A stretch of DNA of 64,000 nucleotides from Thermosphaera sp. GTDB taxonomy: Archaea; Thermoproteota; Thermoprotei_A; Sulfolobales; Desulfurococcaceae. Shown one piece after another: positions 27,108-36,020 of the stretch. The stretch lies in NCBI GenBank assembly GCA_038827615.1, contig JAWBNK010000002.1, positions 105,038-169,037 of the forward strand, read 5' to 3'. Below the pieces are notes generated by a model, which worked only from the letters and a program-made list of their open reading frames with translations, was not told the origin of the DNA and did no database searches. Numbering within the stretch: position 1 is the first letter of the stretch; each line of letters begins with the position of its first letter. Both the position numbers and the translations under genes were made by a program.

Positions 27108-27458
27108 ATGAAGGGGTCTCTTAAACTCCTCCGAGTCTACACGTTCGTGAACGCTGATGAAAAGCAGGTGGAAGAGGATCTCTCGAGGATCGAGGAGCTA
27201 GTTAAGCAAAGAGCTGTGGAGAACCCGGGGATCACTTACCACGTCTTAACAAGCATATCTCACAGGGATGTTGAAACACTGTTGATCATCGAGGCTGATA
27301 GCGAGGGAGAAGGAGTTAGGGAGCGTGAACTCGTATACAGCTTGCTCAAATCCTCGTGTAAAGCCCTGGATTTCGAATTCGTCGACGAGGAGTCGCTTAC
27401 GCGTAGGGTCGCGGAAGGCTTGAGAAATTTTTTCTACGCAGGAGAAAACCAGGCGTGA
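27108..27458 (+). CDS. Conserved small protein paired with a HerA-like ATPase, function unknown
   Basis: A 116-residue protein without membrane segments: an alternating beta/alpha pattern with L-R-V-Y-T-F-V-N, T-Y-H-V-L-T-S-I and L-L-I-I-E-A-D, and a charged middle (E-G-E-G-V-R-E-R-E). No family recognised. The TTTTTTAAAG box at 27075-27084 places transcription near 27105, so ATG 27108 is nearly leaderless. It overlaps the next gene by 4 bp (GTGA), which suggests the two proteins work together. Confidence 0.65.
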   Translation: MKGSLKLLRVYTFVNADEKQVEEDLSRIEELVKQRAVENPGITYHVLTSISHRDVETLLIIEADSEGEGVRERELVYSLLKSSCKALDFEFVDEESLTRRVAEGLRNFFYAGENQA

Positions 27459-28507
27459 TACCCTTTATAACTGCTAAGCCCAGGGTAAAGTACCCGCTCC
27501 AGCGGCTGGTTGAAGGCGACGAGTTCAAGGGGGATTATATAACGCTGGGGAAGGTGATCAACACAGTACCGGCAGTCGAGGCTAGACTCCCCTTGGACTC
27601 GCTGAACAGGCATATACTGATCATAGGGGCAACAGGGACGGGCAAGTCTTACACTGCATCCAGGATAGCATTGCGGACGAGTTTGAAGGGGATCCCCGTA
27701 CTAGTCTTCGATTGGCACGGCGAGTACGGGGAGGTTCTCGAGGAGAGTGTTTCAATAAACCCCTTCGAGAAACCAGTGGAGCTACTTGGGTCCCGCGACA
27801 TCCGGGTCGATGCGGAGGTTTTAACCGATGTGCTCGGGCTCACGCCTCCCCAGGAGTACTTACTGTGGAAAATCCTAAGCGAGAAGGGTAAGCGTGTGGA
27901 CAGCGTTGAATCATTGATTAGAGCAATAGAATCCCATTACGATGAGGCAGGCTGGGTTAGAGAAGCCAGGCTCTCTCTTTACAGGAAGATCAAAATCCTG
28001 GCGGTGAACCCGTATTTGAAACTGTTCGAAGGGGGGAACGAGGGTTTCCTGGAGGAGCTAACCCCCGGCAAGCCGGTTTTGATTGACCTATCGCTAATCC
28101 GGAACACCACGGTTAGGAGAACCTATGGAACCCTTCTACTGGCGAGGCTGATCAACAGGAATTATGGCCTGAGGAGGAAGTACCTTGTTCTCCTCGAAGA
28201 AGCCCACAACTACTTGGGAAGGGAAAACCCTATCTGGTTCCTAGCGAGGATGATGGGAGAGATTAGGAAGAACAATATAGGATTCTGCGTGATCACGCAA
28301 TCCCCCTCCTTAATAACGGATCACGTGCTCGTCAACACTAACACTAAGATCGTTCACTCGGTGAAGGCAAGCATTGACTTGGAACTAGTTTCTCGGAGCT
28401 TATTCGTAGAGCAGGAGATCGCTAGGATTCTCCCGTATCTGAGCGTTGGAGAAGCCCTTCTATACAACCCGGTTCTTAAAAAACCGTTGTTGATAAGAAT
28501 TGAGTAG
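27455..28507 (+). CDS. HerA-like (FtsK/HerA superfamily, DUF87) ATPase
   Basis: A 350-residue motor ATPase. Near residue 56 is Walker A G-A-T-G-T-G-K-S; F-D-W-H-G-E-Y-G follows, as in HerA. Walker B is L-V-L-L-E-E-A-H-N-Y and sensor/arginine-finger region V-I-T-Q-S-P. The N-terminal HAS-barrel of true HerA is very short here (~45 residues), and no NurA is adjacent, so this is probably not the recombination helicase itself. It may translocate DNA in another setting with its small partner. It starts at GTG 27455 inside the upstream gene. Confidence 0.85.
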   Translation: MIPFITAKPRVKYPLQRLVEGDEFKGDYITLGKVINTVPAVEARLPLDSLNRHILIIGATGTGKSYTASRIALRTSLKGIPVLVFDWHGEYGEVLEESVSINPFEKPVELLGSRDIRVDAEVLTDVLGLTPPQEYLLWKILSEKGKRVDSVESLIRAIESHYDEAGWVREARLSLYRKIKILAVNPYLKLFEGGNEGFLEELTPGKPVLIDLSLIRNTTVRRTYGTLLLARLINRNYGLRRKYLVLLEEAHNYLGRENPIWFLARMMGEIRKNNIGFCVITQSPSLITDHVLVNTNTKIVHSVKASIDLELVSRSLFVEQEIARILPYLSVGEALLYNPVLKKPLLIRIE

Positions 28508-28522
28508 GGGATTGGGAAAAGA

Positions 28523-30169
28523 TTAGTCTTCTTCCTTCTTTTCTTCTTCTCCAGGCTTCTTACCGGCTTCAGCGCCCTTCTCCAGCTTGCTGGCCGCTAT
28601 CAAGTCGTCGATTCTCAAGATTATCGTAGAGGCTTCTGTGCCAGCCTTTATGGCGTTCGCTACCACGCTCACTGGCTCGATAACGCCCATCTTCTTCATA
28701 TCGGCTATGTCTCCTCCGAAGACGTTGACTCCTATCGACTTGCCATCGTCCTTCTCGTGAGCGGCTCTAAGCTTCATTATCATGTCGACGGGGTCTAGCC
28801 CAGCGTTCTCGATGAGGGTTACTACGAGACCCTCCAACGACTTCGCGAAAGCCTCAATCGCCAACTGCTCCTTGCCGCCAACCTTCATTGCGAGCCTTCT
28901 TATGTGTTTAGCGAGCTCGATCTCTACTGCTCCACCGCCCGGGACGACGCGCCCATCCTTTATCGCATCAGCTACGGCTGACAACGCGTCTCTCATGCTT
29001 CTCTCGGCTTCATCGACCAGCCTCTCCAGCCCTCCCCTTATCACTATGCTGACGGCTCTCGGGTTCTTGCACCCCTCTACGAAAACCATCTTGTCTTCTC
29101 CAATCTTCCTCTCCTCCACGAGCTTCGCGTAGCCCAGGTCCTCGGGCTTCAAGTCGTCGATATTGCTCACGATCCTGCCGCCGGTGGCCCTCTCAAGCTT
29201 CTCGAGATCGCTCCTCTTGACTCTTCTCACCGCTAGAATGCCCTTCTTAGCGAGGAAGTGCTGGGCTACTTCGTCAATACCCTTCTGAGTTATCACTACG
29301 TTTGCTCCGACTTCAACGATCTTGTCGACGAGCTTCATCAATATCTCTTCTTCTTGTTGCAGGAAGGCTTTCAGCTGGCTTGGATCATTGATCCTTATCT
29401 CAGCATCGATCTCGGGCTTCTCAATCTCCAAAGGAGCGTCCAGCAACGCGATCTTTGCCTCGCTCACTCTCCTGGGCATGCCGGGGTGGACTACTTCCTT
29501 GTCCAAGACTACTCCGTAGACCAGCATCGAGTCTAAGAGCGCACCACCATACTTCTTGATTATCTGAACGTTGTCTAAGTCAACATAGTATTTGTCTCCT
29601 CTGAGCTCAACCACCTGCCTGACGGCTTTAACAGCCATCTCGGCGAAGTACTCTCTAGCATCGTGAACTGCTTTACTGGTTAACGAAGTCTTCGCAATCT
29701 TCTTCAAAGCCTCCTCGTCGTCAACGCTTATCGGCTCGGCAATCTGGTACAGAATGTTGAGGGCTTCCTCCATAGCCCTTCTGTAGCCGGCTATTATCAG
29801 GGTCGGGTGGATGTTCTTGGCGAGAAGCTCTTCGGCGTTCTTCAACAGCTCGCCGGAGAACACGACAGCCCTCTTCGTTCCATCTCCAACCTCGCTGTCC
29901 TGGCTTTTCGCGACTTGCACGAGCATCTTGGCAGCGGGGTGCTGTATCTCGGCCTTATCCAGTATTGTGGCTCCATCATTCGTTATTGTAACGTCTCCGA
30001 GGGCGTCAACGAGCATTTTATCCATGCCCTTGGGGCCGAAGGTGGTTTTTATCATCTCGGCGACTGCCCTAGCAGCCATTATGTTTGTTCTCAAAGCATC
30101 TCTTCCAGCTGTTCTCTGAGTTCCCTCCTTAAGTATTAATACAGGTATTCCAGTTGGTTCAACAGCCAT
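28523..30169 (-). CDS. thsA: Thermosome (group II chaperonin) subunit
   Basis: A 548-residue subunit of the ATP-driven protein-folding chamber. Visible motifs: [28 protein letters not shown], a P-G-G-G-A-V-E segment and G-V-N-V-F-G-G near the C-terminus; the tail is charged (E-E-K-K-E-E-D). Where most subunits have GDGTTTAV this one has K-R after GDGT. ATG 30169 has GGGTGA 5 nt upstream; the TATA element is at 30223-30233. Which paralogue it is (alpha, beta, gamma) cannot be told here, so the symbol is tentative. Confidence 0.93.
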   Translation of the reverse strand: MAVEPTGIPVLILKEGTQRTAGRDALRTNIMAARAVAEMIKTTFGPKGMDKMLVDALGDVTITNDGATILDKAEIQHPAAKMLVQVAKSQDSEVGDGTKRAVVFSGELLKNAEELLAKNIHPTLIIAGYRRAMEEALNILYQIAEPISVDDEEALKKIAKTSLTSKAVHDAREYFAEMAVKAVRQVVELRGDKYYVDLDNVQIIKKYGGALLDSMLVYGVVLDKEVVHPGMPRRVSEAKIALLDAPLEIEKPEIDAEIRINDPSQLKAFLQQEEEILMKLVDKIVEVGANVVITQKGIDEVAQHFLAKKGILAVRRVKRSDLEKLERATGGRIVSNIDDLKPEDLGYAKLVEERKIGEDKMVFVEGCKNPRAVSIVIRGGLERLVDEAERSMRDALSAVADAIKDGRVVPGGGAVEIELAKHIRRLAMKVGGKEQLAIEAFAKSLEGLVVTLIENAGLDPVDMIMKLRAAHEKDDGKSIGVNVFGGDIADMKKMGVIEPVSVVANAIKAGTEASTIILRIDDLIAASKLEKGAEAGKKPGEEEKKEED

Positions 30170-30183
30170 ATTATTCACCCTTG

Positions 30184-30215
30184 TAATCTAAGAATCCAAT
30201 GATCTACGAATCTAA
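30184..30215 (-). repeat. Four tandem degenerate 8-bp repeats at the thermosome transcription start
   Basis: On the minus strand the units read TTAGATTC, GTAGATCA, TTGGATTC, TTAGATTA without gaps. They cover the predicted transcription start (about 30202) between the TATA box and the ribosome site. The placement suits an operator for a heat-shock repressor; that role is inference. Confidence 0.5.
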
Positions 30216-30235
30216 TGGCTTCTATATAAATTTTT

Positions 30236-30499
30236 CTATCCTCTGGAGCTCAACCTGAACGTGGAAGAAGATTCGTCGCCTTGTTCCAACCTCCATTCAA
30301 CCACTCTATAGTAGAGGTTGAGTTCTTCATCATTGAGCACGGATTGCGGATCAGCGTTTTCATCCAACACGACGATCAAGTAATCCGGTCTAGACCTAAC
30401 CCCCTTGACTCCGGGGATCCTGAGGATGTGGCGTACAGCGGTTAGCGTGCAGCTTGCACACCCCTTACTCTTCACTTTGAGCATCAAGAGCTTGCTCAC
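30236..30499 (-). CDS. Small HMA-like protein with C-A-S-C motif
   Basis: An 87-residue protein with a ferredoxin-like beta-alpha-beta pattern. K-G-C-A-S-C-T near the start takes the place of the G-M-x-C-x-x-C motif of heavy-metal-associated domains, and I-P-G-V-K-G-V-R-S is the second conserved segment. Spacing here is C-x-x-C (C-A-S-C). It could carry copper or another soft metal, or be a redox or structural relative. The GTG start follows GAGGGGTG. It lies between the thermosome gene and the divergent TFE gene. Confidence 0.6.
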   Translation of the reverse strand: MSKLLMLKVKSKGCASCTLTAVRHILRIPGVKGVRSRPDYLIVVLDENADPQSVLNDEELNLYYRVVEWRLEQGDESSSTFRLSSRG

Positions 30500-30556
30500 T
30501 TGGCACCCCTCTCGCTCAATAGTTGGATTTATGAGAGTGTATTAATAAATTAAATA

Positions 30557-31129
30557 ATGACCGAGCGGTCTTTGTTGTGCCTGGTGATAAAACTGTCGAG
30601 AAAGAGAAGCGGCAAGGACGACACACTGATAAGTTTGACGAGGGAGATGATTGCTAAAACATACGGAGACATAGCTCTACAGTTATTCGATTACATGATG
30701 AATAACGATGGCTACGTCGCAGAGGAAACCCTCACTAAGGACACCGGTGTCAAGTCGAACGAGGGAAGGAGGATCCTTCAGAAAATGTCTGAGGAAGCCA
30801 TAGTGGTGCCCGGCAAACTGAAGACGAAGGATTCCACCCTTCACATCTGGGTTTTAAACAGAGTAGCATTCAAGAGTTTTATCCTCAACAGGCTGAAGAA
30901 AGCCAGGGAGAGGCTTGAGGCAAGGCTGATTTTCGAGAGGGAAAACATCATCTATGAGTGCCCTGTCTGCGGGAGGAGATACTCGTTCGATGAAGCGTAC
31001 TTAAACGACTTCAAATGCATGAACGACGGAGCCGACCTTCTCGAGTCTAATAACGAGGAGATCTTGTCCCTGCTTGAGGCCAAGATAAAACAGCTTGACG
31101 AGAAAATAGCGGAGCTGAGTGAGGAGTAG
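30557..31129 (+). CDS. tfe: Transcription initiation factor TFE, alpha subunit
   Basis: A 190-residue factor that helps open the promoter with TBP, TFB and RNA polymerase. The N-terminal winged helix spans ~25-115. A zinc-ribbon follows with Cys135, Cys138 and Cys154, but the fourth ligand position reads Asp157 (F-K-C-M-N-D-G). The C-terminus is a charged helix. The ATG 30557 directly follows an A+T-rich TATA-like tract (30540-30556), so a downstream in-frame start (TTG 30572 or GTG 30584) is possible. The DNA methylase gene begins at its stop codon. Confidence 0.9.
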   Translation: MTERSLLCLVIKLSRKRSGKDDTLISLTREMIAKTYGDIALQLFDYMMNNDGYVAEETLTKDTGVKSNEGRRILQKMSEEAIVVPGKLKTKDSTLHIWVLNRVAFKSFILNRLKKARERLEARLIFERENIIYECPVCGRRYSFDEAYLNDFKCMNDGADLLESNNEEILSLLEAKIKQLDEKIAELSEE

Positions 31130-31130
31130 G

Positions 31131-32105
31131 TTGAGAAAGTATACCGTCGTAGACTTATTCTCCGGAGCTGGAGGATTCTCGCTGGGCTTCCATCTCACGA
31201 ATAGGTTTGAAACCCTCTTAGCAGTCGACAACTACAACCCGGCGGGATTGACATACAAGCTCAACTTTCCTAGGGTAAGGGTACTATTAGAGGATGTTAA
31301 AGACTTGAATGCTTCATTGCTGAGGAAAATTCTCGGGGACACGAGGATCGACGTCCTGATAGGTAGTCCCCCCTGCGAGCCCTACACGGGGGCAAACCCT
31401 AGGCGGGAGCGCATCCCTTTAGACAGGCTTTACAAGGATCCAGCAGGTCAGCTGACTCTACACTACATCAGGATCCTCGGAATACTCCAGCCCCGGGTCT
31501 TCGTAATGGAGAACGTTCCAGCTATCGTGGAGGATGGTTTGAAAGACGCGTTGAGGAGGGAGTTCGAGAGAGTTGGCTACGGGGAGGTGTATTTTAACAT
31601 TCTTGAAGCCGAGAAGTATGGGACGCCGAGCCATAGGAGGAGGATGTTCGTATCCAATATTAAGATCGAGCCGGAGCCGTCGCCGGCTAAGATAACGGTG
31701 GAAGAAGCCCTGAGGGACCTGCCGCCCCCCGGTAATTACCCTCCGAACCACGAAATGCCGAAGGAGCCTTCTGCGAGGAAGATCAAGAAGATGAGTCGCC
31801 TCGACTGGGGTGAGGCAATGATCCGCTATCAGGGCGCGGAGAAGGAGTTGCCGAACCTGATACGCCTCCACCCGAAGAAAATAGCTCCCACGGTCCTAGG
31901 CTCCTCCCGTTTCATACACCCCTATGAGAACAGGTTTTTAACGGTTAGAGAGCAGGCAAGGCTGATGGGGTTTCCCGACTCTTTTATCTTCACTGGAGGA
32001 AGGGATGATCAGTACAATATGATAGGTGAGGCTGTGCCAGTACCGCTCGCCAAGGCGATAGGTTTATACGTTGCGAGAAAACTGGATGAAGAAGGGGGAT
32101 ATTAG
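31131..32105 (+). CDS. DNA (cytosine-5) methyltransferase
   Basis: A 324-residue C5 methylase. Motif I is V-V-D-L-F-S-G-A-G-G-F-S, motif IV G-S-P-P-C-E-P-Y with the catalytic Cys, motif VI M-E-N-V-P, motif VIII H-R-R-R-M-F-V, and motifs IX/X lie in R-L-H-P-K-K-I-A-P-T and I-G-E-A-V-P. The target-recognition stretch is short (~80 residues). No restriction enzyme is adjacent, so it is an orphan that may have a regulatory role. TTG 31131 follows GAGGAG at 31121-31126; GTG 31119 inside tfe is an alternative. C5 methylation is uncommon in hyperthermophiles because m5C deaminates faster. Confidence 0.9.
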   Translation: MRKYTVVDLFSGAGGFSLGFHLTNRFETLLAVDNYNPAGLTYKLNFPRVRVLLEDVKDLNASLLRKILGDTRIDVLIGSPPCEPYTGANPRRERIPLDRLYKDPAGQLTLHYIRILGILQPRVFVMENVPAIVEDGLKDALRREFERVGYGEVYFNILEAEKYGTPSHRRRMFVSNIKIEPEPSPAKITVEEALRDLPPPGNYPPNHEMPKEPSARKIKKMSRLDWGEAMIRYQGAEKELPNLIRLHPKKIAPTVLGSSRFIHPYENRFLTVREQARLMGFPDSFIFTGGRDDQYNMIGEAVPVPLAKAIGLYVARKLDEEGGY

Positions 32106-32551
32106 TGTACGTAGTGCTCTACTCGCCGACGGGCATTCACAAGGTCGTAGAGTTCTTGAAGACAATGTACCTCTACGAATCCTTTACCCCAGTGATAGTT
32201 AAACCCATCGGCGCTGCAGCCCAGATAGGTATTCCCGAGGCCCATAAAATAGCGTTCAAAACCGGGAAGCCGTTGATAGTGCTCCCCGAGCTCTCAGATG
32301 TCTCCAAGGTCCTCGGCGCTAACCCTGTTTACTACTTGAGCGAGGATGGAGAGGAGAAGGATTTCGAGGAAGTCTTCGCGGCAAACACCAGCGCGGCGGC
32401 TGTCCTGAACGCAGGGGATGTCGAGCCGAGTAGGAGAGAGCTTGAGGGTGTTAAGATGGTGTGGATTAAAAAGTTTCCCAGGGGACTTCCCTCCTCAGCC
32501 CTCTCCGGTATTATAGTTTACAATGCACTATTATCGAAAACTACCAGGTAA
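32105..32551 (+). CDS. SpoU/SPOUT-like conserved archaeal protein (COG4080-type)
   Basis: A 148-residue cytoplasmic protein. P-I-G-A-A-A-Q-I-G-I-P-E-A-H-K-I-A-F followed by K-P-L-I-V-L-P-E-L-S-D recalls the archaeal group sometimes labelled SpoU-like RNA methylase and sometimes RecB-like nuclease. I recognise the group from memory and cannot identify catalytic residues. The start overlaps the methylase stop, making a tfe-methylase-SPOUT-like operon; the 3' end overlaps the convergent reductase gene by 11 bp. Confidence 0.5.
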   Translation: MYVVLYSPTGIHKVVEFLKTMYLYESFTPVIVKPIGAAAQIGIPEAHKIAFKTGKPLIVLPELSDVSKVLGANPVYYLSEDGEEKDFEEVFAANTSAAAVLNAGDVEPSRRELEGVKMVWIKKFPRGLPSSALSGIIVYNALLSKTTR

Positions 32552-33491
32552 CATAGGATATTTTAACGGCCCTGCTCTCCCTGTCTATTAGCCTCCAGTC
32601 GTCGTAGGACATCTCCCAGCCGACAGCCCCGGCTAATTCCTCAACCTGCTCGGGCGTTTTAGCACCGGGTATTGGAAGCATCACTGGACTATACTTGAGC
32701 ATCCAGTTCAACACGACTTGGGAGGGCTTTTTACCGTACTTGCCTGCGACCTCCTTTATAGTGTTGATTAGCTTCTCTAGTTTAGCCATGTTGTCCGGGT
32801 GGAAAACTGCTTCAGTGCTCCTAACATCCTTAAACTCCGGCAACGTCTCCAGCGTGTATTTCCCAGTGAGAGCCCCCTTCGCCAGCGGGCTCCAAGGTAT
32901 GAAAGTCAAATCGTTTGCCTCAGCATAAGGTATGAGCTCCTCCTCAGCCCAACGCTCGGCTAGGTTGAACCTGTACTGCATGCTCACGATGTCCGTGAAG
33001 GAGAAACTGGACCTTAATTCCTCGATCAACACCACGGGATAGTTGCTGACTCCAACGTACTTCACCTTACCCAGGAGGACCAGCCTCTCGAGCGTTTTAG
33101 CATACGCCGTTGTTGGGAAATTGTGCCAGCACGGAGGCCAGTGTAGCTGGAGAAGATCGATGGAGTCAACCCCCAGCCTCTTCAAGGATTTATCAACTGC
33201 CTTGAAAATATCATCGGGGTTTAGGAAGTCGCCGGGTATTTTCGTGGCTATTATGACTTCGTCTCTCTTAACTCCAACCTCCTTGAGAGCCTTGCCGAGG
33301 AATTCTTCGCTCAGCCCTCTCCCATATACCATTGCAGTGTCGAAGAAGTTTATTCCTAGTTCGACGGCCTTGGCGACAACCTGCTTTGCCTTCTCGTAGT
33401 CGGTTAACCCCCATGCTTCACTGTACTGCCACGTCCCCAGCCCTAGTCTCGAGACTTTTAGATCGGTCCAACCGAGAGTCGTGTACTCCAC
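32541..33491 (-). CDS. Aldo/keto reductase
   Basis: A 316-residue NADPH-dependent oxidoreductase with a TIM barrel. The catalytic tetrad is visible: Asp and Tyr in F-F-D-T-A-M-V-Y-G, Lys in I-A-T-K-I, His in L-L-Q-L-H-W. The C-terminal cofactor segment I-P-G-A-K-T-P-E-Q-V-E is typical. Substrate unknown. GTG 33491 has GGTGTGA 4 nt upstream. It is divergent from thioredoxin reductase and seems to share its TATA box. Confidence 0.9.
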   Translation of the reverse strand: MEYTTLGWTDLKVSRLGLGTWQYSEAWGLTDYEKAKQVVAKAVELGINFFDTAMVYGRGLSEEFLGKALKEVGVKRDEVIIATKIPGDFLNPDDIFKAVDKSLKRLGVDSIDLLQLHWPPCWHNFPTTAYAKTLERLVLLGKVKYVGVSNYPVVLIEELRSSFSFTDIVSMQYRFNLAERWAEEELIPYAEANDLTFIPWSPLAKGALTGKYTLETLPEFKDVRSTEAVFHPDNMAKLEKLINTIKEVAGKYGKKPSQVVLNWMLKYSPVMLPIPGAKTPEQVEELAGAVGWEMSYDDWRLIDRESRAVKISYVTW

Positions 33492-33523
33492 GTTTCACAC
33501 CAATTATATAATTATTCTACATG

Positions 33524-33529
33524 TTTAAA
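33524..33529. promoter_or_regulatory. TTTAAA box shared by the aldo/keto reductase and trxB
   Basis: The palindromic TTTAAA is centred so that starts 25 bp away on each strand (about 33501 and 33551) leave leaders of 10 and 14 nt. Each leader begins at or contains a ribosome site (GGTGTGA, GGTGAG). Confidence 0.45.
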
Positions 33530-33564
33530 ATGCTTGTAACGTTACTAATGATTAGGTGAGCCTA

Positions 33565-34575
33565 ATGAGTGCTAAGTTCAGGGTCACAGGATTGTCCGCG
33601 GTTCGAACCAGCCCTATGTTGGAGGATAAGTATGAAACCATAGTGGTTGGAGGAGGTCCGGCGGGTTTAACGGCAGCCTTGTACAGTGCGAGATACGGTC
33701 ATAAAACCCTCCTCGTCACAAAGCTCCTAGGGGGGAACATTACTGAGGCCCCACTGGTGGATGATTACATAGGAATACCTGATATAACTGGGAACGACCT
33801 CGCAGATAAGTTTGTCAAGCACGTGAAAAAGTATAATGTCCCAATAGTAATCGACGAGATCACGGACGTGTCCCGTAAGCCGGAGGAGAACTTGTGGTGC
33901 GTCCGTTTAAGGGATGCCAGGAGGGAGGTTTGCGCGCATGCAATCATCCTCGCAGTAGGTTCGGAGAAGAAGAAGCTGAACGTCCCGGGAGAGAAGGAGC
34001 TTGTCGGCAAAGGCGTATCCTACTGTGCAACATGCGATGGCCCGTTGTTCAAGGGTAAGGTTGTCGCAGTAGTTGGAGGCGGTAACGCTGCTTTAACATC
34101 AGCAATATACCTGTCCAAGATCGCTTCGAAAGTATACTTGATTCACAGGAGGAGCGAGTTCAGAGCTTTCAACGTCTACGTTGAAGCAGCCCGCAACACC
34201 CCAAACATTTCAATGCTCCTCGATACAGTGGTTACAGAGGTCATTGGAAAGGAGAAAGTTGAAGCAGTAAGAGTGTTAAACAAGGTTGAGGGCAGAGAGG
34301 AGGTTATCCCCGTAGACGGGTTATTCGTCGAGATAGGGCTACAACCACCTGTTGAATTCTTCAAGAAGATTGGTCTAGAGCTGGATGAAACGGGCAGAGC
34401 GAAAGTCAACGTGGACAGGAGCACTAACCTGCCGGGCATATTCGTGGCTGGTGATGCAGCGGGAGGGCCCTTTAAGTACAGGTTTGAACAGATAATAACA
34501 GCGGCTGCTGACGGCGCAATAGCTGCTGACGCGGCGTGTAAATACATCTGCGCGCTTAAGCAAGGGAAACGGTAA
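33565..34575 (+). CDS. trxB: Thioredoxin reductase
   Basis: A 336-residue FAD/NADPH enzyme that reduces thioredoxin-like proteins. The FAD motif G-G-G-P-A-G-L-T-A-A follows a 20-residue leader; the redox pair is Cys154-A-T-Cys157; the NADPH fold has V-G-G-G-N-A-A; the second FAD motif is G-I-F-V-A-G-D-A-A-G-G. The in-frame GTG 33556 is less likely than ATG 33565, which has GGTGAG 4 nt upstream. Confidence 0.93.
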   Translation: MSAKFRVTGLSAVRTSPMLEDKYETIVVGGGPAGLTAALYSARYGHKTLLVTKLLGGNITEAPLVDDYIGIPDITGNDLADKFVKHVKKYNVPIVIDEITDVSRKPEENLWCVRLRDARREVCAHAIILAVGSEKKKLNVPGEKELVGKGVSYCATCDGPLFKGKVVAVVGGGNAALTSAIYLSKIASKVYLIHRRSEFRAFNVYVEAARNTPNISMLLDTVVTEVIGKEKVEAVRVLNKVEGREEVIPVDGLFVEIGLQPPVEFFKKIGLELDETGRAKVNVDRSTNLPGIFVAGDAAGGPFKYRFEQIITAAADGAIAADAACKYICALKQGKR

Positions 34576-34622
34576 AGATTAAAAAACCAATAGTCCACTT
34601 AAGAATCATGAGGACACTCAAT

Positions 34623-34696
34623 GGGCCCGTAGCTCAGCCTGGTAGAGCGCCCGGCTCATAACCGGGTGGACCGGGGTTCGAATCCCCGCGGGCCCA
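34623..34696 (+). tRNA. tRNA with CAU anticodon (elongator Met or Ile2)
   Basis: A 74-nt cloverleaf with anticodon arm CCCGG-CTCATAA-CCGGG, T-arm GGTTCGAAT and discriminator A; no CCA encoded, no intron. The CAU anticodon can mean elongator Met or, after agmatidine modification, Ile2 (AUA). The GGGCCC acceptor end resembles archaeal tRNA-Ile more than initiator Met (AGCGGG), so Ile2 is plausible but not proven. Confidence 0.9.
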
Positions 34697-34729
34697 TGCT
34701 CCTCGCTGACCTCAAGCATCCTGGTTGAA

Positions 34730-35986
34730 TCACGTACCCGCTTTCCAGGATTTCAAATACTCCTCCTGCTCAGGCGTCAAAACATCGATCGATATCCCCA
34801 TCGCCTCCAGCTTGAGGCGAGCCACCATTCTATCGGTTTCTATCGGAGGATTCATCACTCTCGAGGGCAGTTTACCCCTGTTCTCGACGAGGTATTTAAC
34901 GGCTAGGAACTGGTTTGCGAAGCTCATATCCATTACCTCGCTGGGATGTCCCTCCGCGGCTGCGAGGTTGACCAAGCGCCCTTCGGCGAGCAGGTAGAGC
35001 CTTCTCCCATCCCTCAGCCTGTACTCCTCCACGTTGCTTCTAATCGCTCTCTTCCCGACGGACATTTTCTCCAGGTCGGGTATCCATATCTCAACGTTGA
35101 AGTGGCCCGCGTTTGCAAGTATGGCTCCATCCTTCATCAGCTCGAAGTGCTCCCCCCTGATCACAGCTTTGTTCCCAGTAGCGGTTACAAATATGTCTCC
35201 CAGCGGCGCAGCCTCGATCATTTTCATGACTTCGAAACCGTCGTGAACTGCTTCGAGAGCCCGTATAGGGTCGACTTCAACCACTATTACTCTCCTAGCG
35301 CCCAGCCCCCGCGCCCTCTCGGCAATTCCTTTCCCAACCCATCCATACCCGGCGACAACCACAATCTTGCCTGCCACCAGGATGTTCGTAGCCCTCAATA
35401 TGCCGTCGAACGTGCTCTGCCCCGTGCCGTACCTGTTATCGAACATGTGCTTCGTGTAAGCATTATTTACGGCTATGACCGGGTACTTGAGAACCCCCTC
35501 CTTCTCCATTGCTACGAGCCTGTTGACGCCGGTCGTAGTCTCCTCCGTGCCGCCGATGACTTCTCCGGCAACACCAGGGTATTCAGCGTGAAGTAGGGCG
35601 TGCAGGTCAGCGCCATCGTCAAGTACTATATCGGGGCGTTCTTCAGCTATCTTGCGGAGACACCAGTAGTACTCCTCCGGGGTTTGCCCCCTCCAAGCAT
35701 AAACCCTTACACCGTACTCGACGAGGGAGGCGGCCACGTCATCCTGCGTCGACAGTGGATTGCTCCCTGCAAGCAGGACTTCGGCGCCAGCATCCTTGAA
35801 AGCCTTAACGAGTACTGCTGTCTCCTTGGTGACGTGGAGAACTGCTCCTATCTTGAGGTTTCTAAACGGCTTATGCTCGCGGTGCCTCCTCCTGAGGAGC
35901 ATTAAAACTGGCATGTGGTTCTCAGCCCATTCGATCTTAAGGCTTCCCTCTCGAGCCAATTCCAAATCCTTTACCCGATAGTTCAA
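34730..35986 (-). CDS. ahcY: S-adenosylhomocysteine hydrolase
   Basis: Splits S-adenosylhomocysteine to adenosine and homocysteine and so relieves methylase inhibition. The 418-residue protein has the NAD-binding [11 protein letters not shown], the substrate segments D-D-G-A-D, E-E-T-T-T-G-V and [18 protein letters not shown], and [10 protein letters not shown]. It is the shorter archaeal form. An ATG at 36019 is in frame but overlaps the promoter; TTG 35986 gives the usual N-terminus N-Y-R-V-K-D and has AGGGTG 6 nt upstream. Confidence 0.93.
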   Translation of the reverse strand: MNYRVKDLELAREGSLKIEWAENHMPVLMLLRRRHREHKPFRNLKIGAVLHVTKETAVLVKAFKDAGAEVLLAGSNPLSTQDDVAASLVEYGVRVYAWRGQTPEEYYWCLRKIAEERPDIVLDDGADLHALLHAEYPGVAGEVIGGTEETTTGVNRLVAMEKEGVLKYPVIAVNNAYTKHMFDNRYGTGQSTFDGILRATNILVAGKIVVVAGYGWVGKGIAERARGLGARRVIVVEVDPIRALEAVHDGFEVMKMIEAAPLGDIFVTATGNKAVIRGEHFELMKDGAILANAGHFNVEIWIPDLEKMSVGKRAIRSNVEEYRLRDGRRLYLLAEGRLVNLAAAEGHPSEVMDMSFANQFLAVKYLVENRGKLPSRVMNPPIETDRMVARLKLEAMGISIDVLTPEQEEYLKSWKAGT

Positions 35987-36020
35987 GCAACACACCCTAG
36001 TCTGAAGGATCTTCTTCATT

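Noticed and set aside
27455..28507. Classical HerA of a HerA-NurA recombination operon
   Set aside because: The N-terminal HAS barrel is too short and neither NurA, Mre11 nor Rad50 is adjacent.
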